From Mesaphorura yosii (lineage: Eukaryota > Arthropoda > Collembola > Poduromorpha > Tullbergiidae): a stretch of 64,000 nucleotides of DNA. A model generated the notes under the pieces. That model had not been told where the DNA came from. It was given only the letters and a program-made list of their open reading frames with translations, and ran no database searches. Positions 56,464-64,000 of this stretch are shown here, in pieces. The position numbers and the translations under genes are program-made. The number at the start of each line of letters is the position of its first letter. Positions within the stretch are counted from its first letter, which is position 1. The stretch lies in NCBI GenBank assembly GCA_009869945.1, contig WIXG01000251.1:1-64000 (forward strand). The letters run 5' to 3'.

Positions 56464-57923
56464 TAGTTAAAGTCTCTGGTCTAGCCTAGTTACGAAATAA
56501 GTAGCATCTCGAATAATGTCATAATTTAATAATATGTAATTTGTAATCTAGTGGCAACTTTAGTGCAATCTATGGTAATGTTCTTGGTCGTCATCAATTC
56601 ATTTACTGCTGATTGCTTTCAATTGCAATGGGTTACTGAATCTCATTAAGGGAGCTTCATTCGAAGTATGCGCTTCCATTCCATAATTATTTTTCTCATT
56701 TCTTCATCCCGGGCTACAAACACACACGAGCCAACAAGAAACGGGAATTACATTTTCCACTTTTAATGATCATTGATCATGCAAGTTCACTCTTTTAAAG
56801 CGTGTTGCCAGTTCGGTTCGCTCAATTAGTCATAACTTTAAAATGCGCACCGGTTGTCCCAGGTTTGACGGCCTCATTTGTTTCCTGAGTTCGTCCTGCG
56901 TCTTTTAAGCGTGTCTCCGATGTCAAATATGTTTTTTCTTATCAACTCAAAACTGAGCCCATCTCAGGAGAACTGACGAACCAGAACGTCCACTTGAAGA
57001 TCCAATTTCTTAGGCATAATCACAAATATTCTTAAAATACTACCACAATCAAGTAAAGCAATGTAAGCCAGTGAGGTTGTAAAAAGAGCGGTTGATAATA
57101 TTGTTCCCGCGACCGGTTACCGTGCTTTTAACTTCGTGTAAAATAGGTTTATCCACCCTCTGTAAGACGGAATCAAAATATCAGATTACGCTACAAGCAG
57201 GATTACTACCCCAGTTGCACGGCACTTCGACCAATCCCGGAACTGCGACCCCTCACAGCCTCGTCCGTGCTTCTATTCGGCCCCATTTTGCGGGCTGGAG
57301 CCTGCCTCAGCGTGCTTCTGCTTGTTGCAAAGATCTAGCGAAACAGGAAATGCATCGAGCAAATTTGATCCAAGATAAGACTTCTACTGAACGATGGGGC
57401 TTGCAACGTCCTTCTCTGTCCTTCCCTCATGTCATAATCAATCAGACACGGGCATCGGAGCCAGAACCCCCGTCCTCGCTCTCACGACGGAACTCGCGAA
57501 GGAAACGCCGCAGCAGCGCCAGGCAGCCGAGGAGGGCGAGAATGAGAACCAAGAGGAGACGGAACCTCCTTCAATCAGAGGACTTGGCGTCATTCAGGCG
57601 GTAAAATACTTCAAATTTCAAATGCATGCTACCGATGATTACAAAGAATGAGCCTTAAACAGGCTGCAGACGCTTTCCTGGAGCAGACGCCCCTACCAGA
57701 CGTAACAACTGTACAGGACTGGGCAATCGGAACCAGCTTTTCAATCTGACGCATCAAGTGAAGCAGGTCGGGAACTTTGTGGCGCGGCGGCTGGAGGCAC
57801 CCGACGGTCTGGGCCAGGGTGTATGGAAATTGTTTGGGCTCAACCCGCCCCAGAACCTTCACGGTGGTGGAAATCGAACGGGGTTTTTCGGGCTGGGATA
57901 ATTCTAGATGCACTCATAATTAT
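56464..57923. other. Intergenic, possible receptor debris
   Basis: On the minus strand at 57480-57590 a hydrophobic stretch FRLLLVLILALLGCLALLRR followed by Arg/Glu-rich residues could be the last membrane segment of another decayed ionotropic receptor, but it lacks support. No other gene. Confidence 0.25.
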
Positions 57924-60149
57924 TTACTCTATTAAAGAGTTGGGTGAACGAATTTTGCCCGGCATCATTGAGTCAGGGTCCGGGTATACTTCGGCTACTG
58001 TCATCAATTCAGACTGCGGCATGCGCCCCTCGGAAGTGGACGGGCTGAGTCGTGCCGCCAAGGGCTCCATCGTGGAGGTGTCTGCTTTTATGAAATCCAG
58101 ATCTCGATTATTAGCCTTGGCAGAGTCGTAGGGTGTTCCGCACATGGAGGATCTGTCCTTGGGCCCAGTTGACGCACTTGGCTGTAAAATTTGCACACGC
58201 GACCCTCCCACGCATCGTTTCTGAGCCCAGGCGTAGGTCGACTCAGCCAACAGAGTCCCCAACGCAACGAGAAGCATGTATCCTCCGATGAAGAAAATCC
58301 GCATGATTTCAAAGTCCATCGAGATCGGTCTCAACTCCACACCGCCGTCCGGATCGTGCCCATGCCAGTCCTCACCCTTGCGGACAGCCGCTGCTTGCAT
58401 CTTCCTCTTGAGCGTCCTCACACGATCTCGCAACTCTTTGTCCTCCACGCGCAGCCAGAAGCTCCACAACCCGTGCTCGACGACTTTCTGAGCGAGGGCA
58501 GCCGCCTGGTCGCACAGGTGCGCCACGAATATCATCCAGCCTGGTTTGACATCTTGGAACGGCTGTGGCAAGAGGTGACACACGGCCCCGGGGTTGTAAA
58601 GGTTGACCATTGCCGCCATGGGTTCAGCTTGCTTCCCTCGCATCTGGCATGAGAAGGTCAAAGCTGAATTAAGAGGAAGAGCGTGCAACATTAGCTGAAG
58701 AAGCGTTTACCATTCTTGCGCGGAGTTTCAGGGGTCGTAGAAGATCGTCCATCTCATACTCATTGGATGTGATGAGGAGCCCCGTCTTGATCAGCTCCAG
58801 AATGCCCTTCCTGTTGTAGTCCATCTTTTGCAGGCTCTGTCTGTCGGTTGGGTGCTTGTACAGGTGAATCTTGTACCCAGCCTCCAGAAACTCCTCCCGT
58901 ACACGAGTGGCGGATCCGGGGCCAGCGCAAGCGTTGTCATATGGTTGGCATAGTAACCCGTGATCACGCTGCCTGCGAAGAGAAGCAAGAGATGATGTTT
59001 GGTGCGCACTTCGCCTTCGCCACGGAACAAATTCAGCGCGTTGTAGAATTCGAGGTTGAAACGCAGTCGCCCCGCCTCGGTCAGCTCCAGATTCGAGACA
59101 AATACGGCGAGGGCGCAGGCGAGCCCAACGAAGATCCAGAAGGAGGACGCGAACGCGGAGAGCCACTCAAACTGGTTCAGGATCCTTTGTTTGTCGTAGT
59201 CGAAGTACACGAGCAAACCTTCGCTGTCAATGAGGAGGAAGAGACGCAAGCCAACGTTGGGTTGGATGGTGAAGGTGTGAACCCCGTGTTCGCCGATGAG
59301 GAGACTCTTCGTCTTGTGGTCGCCCTTGATCATGTTGGCGATGTGGAGCGTCGCGTTCCACTCCTTCGCGATGAACTGCGTGACCTTCCGCCGCGCCGTG
59401 CACTCTTCTTTCGGATACAGGACAGACTCGGGGTCGTAACGCCTCCGGATTGGGTATCCTTCTTGTGGGCAGCCGGGCCGCAGGGGCATATCAGTGTGTA
59501 TGGCGATGACGAGGCGACGGTGAAGATTCGGGCGGGGAAGCGGGAGTGGCAGGCGCAATCCAAGGCCGAGACCGAGCCCGTGGGCTTCGAGATCTGTTCG
59601 TGAATATCAAAACGCGGCCTGAACTCGTATCTCGCCTTCGTCAATGAGGAGCGCATACATTTGCATGTTGAACATGAAGTTGTAGTCGACGGGCCAGTCA
59701 ATTCCTTCTGGAGTTGTGGCAGCGGCGATGATGACAACGAATGTGGAGCTCGGATCTCGGACCGAAATCATGCTCGCGTACTGAACAGCTCCCGCTTCGC
59801 CTGCTCCGTCAAGCCCGGGCGCGGGTTGAACGAGCAGATGCACTTTGCAGAAGCGAGACTCCCAAAGCAGAAGATGTAGGGCGAGGCTGGCCTTCGCCTG
59901 GGGAGCTACTCTATCGGGAACCATCGGGCGGTGCATTGGTCTCCGGACGGAGTGGATTGTCCAGGATTGCGCGTACTGGTTGAAATGCAAGATATCCTGT
60001 GTGAGCTCCGCGTTGTAGAATTCGAGGACGTGAAAGGCGCAGTGCGACAGGCGCTCGAGGCGAAGGGGAACTCCTTCAGTTGCTCCGAAGATCGCGATCG
60101 CGGAAAGCACGGGTACAGAAATGCGCCACCACGAAATTCCGGAATCCAT
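57924..60149 (-). pseudogene. Ionotropic receptor (IR)-like, disrupted
   Basis: From ATG 60149 a leader (GISWWRISVPVLSAIAIFG) begins an extracellular domain that runs to a TGA at 59607. Between about 59640 and 59470 a second frame carries coherent sequence (RFDIHEQISKP, ARIFTVASSSPYTLICP), after which the original frame resumes with YDPESVLYPKEE, the ligand-binding lobe, TM1 (SSFWIFVGLACALAVFVSN) and TM3 (LLLLFAGSVITGYYANHMTT). Near 58905 another one-base shift leads to REEFLEAGYKIHLYKHP and the second lobe. A 67-bp GT-AG intron (58710-58644) then joins the final exon with the last membrane segment (IMRIFFIGGYMLLVALGTLL) and a long cytoplasmic tail. At least three shifts make a pseudogene likely. 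It has the IR plan but little detailed similarity to the copy at 9.7-11.5 kb. Confidence 0.65.
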
Positions 60150-60458
60150 TCTTGAAAGCACATTTCCTTAGACTGAGTAAGAGCTTTAGGAAATGTGTGG
60201 CAGGCCGAATAGGAAAAGCTAGACTTGGACGGAAATGTAGCAGACATGACATGCACAGGAGCGGAAATTCTTCGAAATGGGCTTTCTTCCGCAGAAAAAG
60301 CTCGCTCTTGCACTCAAACTAATTAAGAAGTAAAAGTCAAGCGTCTAACCACTCAAATATGTACGAGCGGGCTTTGTGGTTGTGCACGAACTAATCCAAG
60401 ATTACAGTCCGCTAAACGTGTCGATGTTTCAAAAGATGTATTGCTATTGTGAAGTCCA

Positions 60459-60890
60459 TCAGGGCGTGTCAAGGAAGAGAGCCGCTTGCATGTAAGCACA
60501 AAATTGCGAGACGCTATGCAGATCTTCTACTGCCACCTTGATGTGTACCGGAGCGACTCTTCTCAGTGTTGGAAGCAAATGATCCCCAACATGTTGACAA
60601 ATGTAGGCAGCGAATGCTGGCTCAGAACGCTGAACAAGCACAGTTCCCCCAGAGAAACCGGGTACGAGCGCACCATCTGCGAGACATTTGATGATGGTAC
60701 TTTTACCTGCACCAGAAGCACCCATCAGTGCGACCAGGCGACCAGGTTCAATCTTCCCGTTGAGTTTATCCAAAATGACTTTCCCTTTTGGCTTTAGAGT
60801 TGGACAATATTGACAGCATGTCTTACCGATTATTCGGAGGGTTGAACTGTCGTCGCCGTTGAAGCACAGATTTTCCCACACAAGTGGCAT
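60459..60890 (-). pseudogene. ABCG-type transporter, N-terminal ATPase fragment
   Basis: From ATG 60890 (MPLVWENLCFNG) the frame contains LKPKGKVILDKLNGKIEPGR, then the Walker A GASGAGKST, then LADGALVPGFSGG, and a Q-loop-like AYICQHVGDHLLPTL. It stops at 60459, long before the signature (LSGGE), Walker B and the membrane domain. No continuation exon could be found downstream. The arrangement matches the start of an ABCG half-transporter (White/Scarlet group). It is therefore a fragment: a pseudogene, or the first exon of a gene whose remainder lies outside or was replaced. Confidence 0.65.
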
Positions 60891-62095
60891 TGTTGAAATC
60901 GGAAGCCTTTGTCCAGGATCACACTCATAGTCAAAGTCAGAATGAGCCACAAAGGAGAAGGTGAATCGGAAGCTGAGGGTGAACATGTCAAGTGCTAAAT
61001 TTCTCACGATACGAGTCGAGGAGATAAGAAACTCTCCAACATAATAATACATTTATAACATGATACATTCATGAACTTTGAGGTACTTTTTTGTCAATTT
61101 GTAAACTTTTTTCGATAAGTAAACAATTTTAGTGCAAATAGATTTTTGAGTTTTGTAATGATAATGATGATAGACTTAAGATGATTTGTTATAAACTATT
61201 TTTGACTGATACTAAAGTATGCATTAAAATTGTACAATAGGAAATGAGTTTATTATCATCGTTATCAGTGGCAAAAATGTGTGTGTTTTACTTTTGCGTA
61301 ATGTGATATTCACTTTTTCTCTCCTCTGCAAGCAAGCACACATTCTTAATTGAATGATTCATTCTTTTCTTCCCAGGAAAATGTACAACTGCAGATAGTA
61401 AACTGGTATTTCTATCATGCACCTTTTATATGTTTAACATCAGAAAACTCCAGGAAAATGTAACCCATCATCACGATTCATGGTATAATGTAAAACTTCT
61501 CCAGAACCAATTTAATTCCGAAAGGAAGGTATGCACTAAGGGGTGTCCTTTATGTGATGGATTATTCTTCTATGGACTAAGGCCTATTAATCGCAAAAAT
61601 AAAAAATTGTGGCCCAAAGACAAACCTTTAGTCTTGAAAAAAAAGGAGAGAATGAGGCTGTGATCTGTGGTGACAAGCAGTGCAGAGGAGGCTGTATGTT
61701 AGGCACGTGTGAAACTTGGATGGAACTTGGAGCTGAGATTGGATTGAAGATTGGACGGCCGGTCGCCGCTGCTGCGTTGTTGGGGCAGCTTTGGAGTGTT
61801 CGGGACGGGTGCCATCTCCGCCTTCCTCGCATCAGTGTCTTCCCTGCATTGATCAAAGCAGAACAATTTTCTTCTAACTACGAAAACAGACATGGACTGA
61901 CCCACCACTTCATTATCGCAGAATGACAATGCGGGATCATGTGTCGCTTATAACCTCCAGGGTGTAAAATTCGCGAATGCGCTTTCAACTTAGCTTTATT
62001 GTTACATAATAAAGATTTGTTATATAATTGTGATTTATTCAGTGTATTTTGAATTCAGTTATTTTAGTGTGGAAAGAAGTACTGAGAAAGTAATC
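60891..62095. other. AT-rich intergenic
   Basis: Strongly AT-rich at 61050-61400. Small open frames at 61430-61926 lack recognisable features. Confidence 0.3.
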
Positions 62096-62760
62096 ATGGC
62101 ACAAGTGTTAAAAAATAATGGACATGGGAAACTTCTGCCCTGTCGAGGCTATTCGTATGAATTTGTAAAGACTAGGTTGGAGAAGAAAATATGGCCCTGC
62201 ATTCAATGTCGGTACAAGGGTTGCTTGGGTTGCATCCACACTGCTGAGTTCATCCCAGAAAATGAAGGAACAGTAGAAGTTTTAAAGGAAACCGACAACC
62301 ATAATCACACACCAGATCCAGCGTCTGGGAAGAAGAAAAGAATCTTGGCTAATGTTAAAGAGACGACAGCTACTTCAACTGACTCAACCGCAGGAGTTAT
62401 CGCGATGGGTATAGAAGGGACATCGATAGCATCAAGAGGTATTGACTGTTGGGAATTAACTTATCAACTTTCACTGCATACCTACTTGATTAGTCATTGC
62501 CCTCTTACCATTCCTTATGTTACTCATCCATTACGCAGGCAAGTTACCTAAACTGGACTCCATCAAACGAAGTGTTCGCTATGTAAGGCACGTGAAATAA
62601 CAAAGCAACTCACCTTCGCCAAGCACACGTGCTGAATTAATCCTACCAGAACTGTCTAAACTCAAAAATGACGAGGAATTTCTATTGTTTGACTCTGGCA
62701 ACAACGATTAGTGCATTGTCATCCTTGATACCGACCAGACACTGGACGTTCTGTAAGGTG
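62096..62760 (+). pseudogene. FLYWCH-type zinc finger, MULE-like element remnant
   Basis: ATG 62096 opens a FLYWCH-like zinc-binding domain: GKLLPCRGYSYEFVKTRLEK, then IWPCIQCRYKGCLGC and a His pair in DNHNHTPD. Cys/His spacing fits the WRKY-GCM1 fold. The frame ends at 62551. In another frame GKLPKLDSIKRSVRYVRHV appears near 62540, and in a further one STRAELILPELSKLKNDEEF and LLFDSGNN near 62625-62700. These are the segments that normally follow FLYWCH domains in MULE-related transposase-like proteins of invertebrates. Frame changes and stops show it is decayed. Confidence 0.6.
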
Positions 62761-62866
62761 CGCTCTTTTTCCTAAAAATTGCAACCCTCAACTAAAGCAC
62801 TAGTACAATTAAGTCAGCATTTAAAGCCAACTAATGATACTCTTAGTTCAGTTATGCCGCTGCGCT
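62552..62866. other. Remnant tail and short intergenic gap
   Basis: Holds the decayed MULE-like tail to about 62760; nothing else before the receptor stop codon. Confidence 0.3.
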
Positions 62867-64000
62867 CTACGCAGATTGCTTCAATCCCACTAGAATATCA
62901 ACTGCGTGTGACACAACAATGTCACTCATCAGAAATGGAAATGTTTCCCTCGAGATGACTGAGAATGGACCAATCTTGAGCTGTAGTAGTGAACACGTCT
63001 TCAAAGCTCGAACTTGTACCGGAGTCAGAGTCCAATCATTCCGTAGAAATGATTTTGGGAATTCTGCTGAACATTCCGCCAAGTATGTGGACAAATCCAG
63101 AAGAAGTTTTGTAGCCAACATTGCAACCAGAAAAGTACAACCAAAAGCCCACATGAAATGAAAGTTTAGTTGTGATGGAAATCCGATTAGTATGACAAAG
63201 ATTATAGTCATGAGTATTGCATCCACGCAGAGGGCAAATGCAATGATGGTACTTGTACTCTGCGTGACTCTGATATGAATGATTTGATGCATGCGGTAAG
63301 CAAAGGTGAATTTGTCCTTTTTCCAATTTTCCATGTCCGGTTCCCAACGAAGCTTGTTGAGCCATCGCAGTGTTGAGTTGACATACACAATCGCGCCTTG
63401 TACAAAGATGAAGACTATTACCCAGTTCACAAAGATGACAAACGTTTCAACTCCAGCAAATACAATGGCTCCGATCCCGTACGCTGTCTTCATCTTTGCA
63501 TAGAAGTGAACCCTCAGTTGAACCAGGTTGAAAACAATGAGCGGGATGCAACCTGTGACACTGGCCATGGCAATTATCATTCCCTTCAGATATTTCTCTG
63601 CACCATCCTTCTCGTTTCCGGTCAACCCATGAATCTTACGCAGTAGTCGTTCCATGGTCACAAATATTATGCTCAAGTCACTAAACATTGACCCAAAGAA
63701 TGTGAGTACGAGTAGACCAAATTTGGCCATGATCTCAATCATCACAACAAAATAAAATATGAAATGTTCAACTTTGTCCAGTTCAGGATTGTTCAAATCC
63801 GACCAGAATCCGTAGCCAAGAAGGGTACAGCGGTACGCGATGTGAAGTGAGACGACGAGCATCCGTTGTACAAAATGGGATCTGTTTTCAATGATGTGTT
63901 CGACTCTGTGACCACCATCGTCATGAAGAACCACGTTTGTATGGAAATGGATCAGCCGGAGGTTGAATCCAATGGTTGTGGCCTTTGCAACAATCTGACA
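62867..64000 (-). CDS. Gustatory-receptor-like 7TM protein, partial at window edge
   Basis: The minus-strand frame is open from the right edge of the window (64000) to the stop at 62867, giving at least 377 residues; the start lies outside. The visible part begins QIVAKATTIGFNLRLIHFHT. About seven hydrophobic segments can be counted, including HFIFYFVVMIEIMAKFGLLV, IPLIVFNLVQL, VNWVIVFIFVQGAIVYV and LMTIIFVILIGFP. It is the intact paralogue of the pseudogene at 55329-56463, in inverted orientation 6.4 kb away. The C-terminal tail (SVISRETFPFLMSDIVVSHA) is retained here. Likely a chemosensory channel subunit. Confidence 0.75.
   Translation of the reverse strand, partial: CQIVAKATTIGFNLRLIHFHTNVVLHDDGGHRVEHIIENRSHFVQRMLVVSLHIAYRCTLLGYGFWSDLNNPELDKVEHFIFYFVVMIEIMAKFGLLVLTFFGSMFSDLSIIFVTMERLLRKIHGLTGNEKDGAEKYLKGMIIAMASVTGCIPLIVFNLVQLRVHFYAKMKTAYGIGAIVFAGVETFVIFVNWVIVFIFVQGAIVYVNSTLRWLNKLRWEPDMENWKKDKFTFAYRMHQIIHIRVTQSTSTIIAFALCVDAILMTIIFVILIGFPSQLNFHFMWAFGCTFLVAMLATKLLLDLSTYLAECSAEFPKSFLRNDWTLTPVQVRALKTCSLLQLKIGPFSVISRETFPFLMSDIVVSHAVDILVGLKQSA

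Noticed and set aside
57092..57604. 170-codon plus-strand open frame
   Set aside because: Composition is Arg/Ser-rich with no domain, splice partner or leader; probably chance.
1..64000. CRISPR arrays, operons, bacterial promoters or rRNA genes
   Set aside because: Intron-rich arthropod genes and AATAAA signals throughout; no such structures seen.

Overview
The window is animal nuclear DNA, almost certainly arthropod. Genes are spliced with short GT-AG introns (mostly 50-90 bp) and AATAAA signals, and the families present fit: gustatory-receptor-like 7TM proteins, ionotropic-receptor-like proteins, a GH18 chitinase, an apolipoprotein D-type lipocalin, an S28 carboxypeptidase, CFAP57 and CYLD. 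There are no insect-type odorant receptors, introns are compact and the 7TM receptors are divergent. A springtail or other non-pterygote hexapod is my best guess, but it is an inference.

Layout. 1-8.2 kb: an intact 7TM receptor gene, a tandem array of X-box-like palindromes, pieces of a broken SLC44 choline-transporter-like gene, an EF-hand gene, and a 1320-bp Tc1/mariner element (frameshifted transposase) sitting at a TA inside one copy of a local tandem duplication; then a foldback repeat. 8.2-12.2 kb: a CRAL-TRIO (SEC14-like) gene with a signal peptide, a broken ionotropic receptor, and a small secreted protein. 13.3-31.7 kb is a dense gene block: CYLD-like deubiquitinase, CFAP57, an unrecognised 1096-residue Trp/acidic-repeat protein, a secreted triple discoidin/fucolectin-like protein, a prolylcarboxypeptidase and a chitinase. 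31.8-44.5 kb: a disrupted coiled-coil gene, a small single-pass membrane protein, a BTB-BACK-TLDc gene, a lipocalin, a decayed exonuclease-like gene and a membrane protein with a remarkable methionine-rich tract. 46.2-48.9 kb: an eight-exon divergent STAT. 48.9-64 kb is accessory: hAT and FLYWCH/MULE remnants, a broken ionotropic receptor, an ABCG fragment, and two closely related 7TM receptor genes in opposite orientation, one pseudogenised and one running off the window edge.

The housekeeping and conserved genes read cleanly through every splice junction I reconstructed, with phases matching. The lesions (in-frame stops, single-base shifts) are concentrated in chemoreceptors, transposases and a few unrecognised genes. 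This fits rapid birth-and-death of accessory genes better than uniform sequence error, though error in individual cases cannot be excluded.

The genes do not form one pathway. Themes are chemosensation (two receptor classes), cilium/flagellum (CFAP57), extracellular or cuticular function (chitinase, lectin-like discoidin protein, secreted small proteins) and immune signalling (STAT, CYLD). All spliced models were assembled by eye and lack transcript support.
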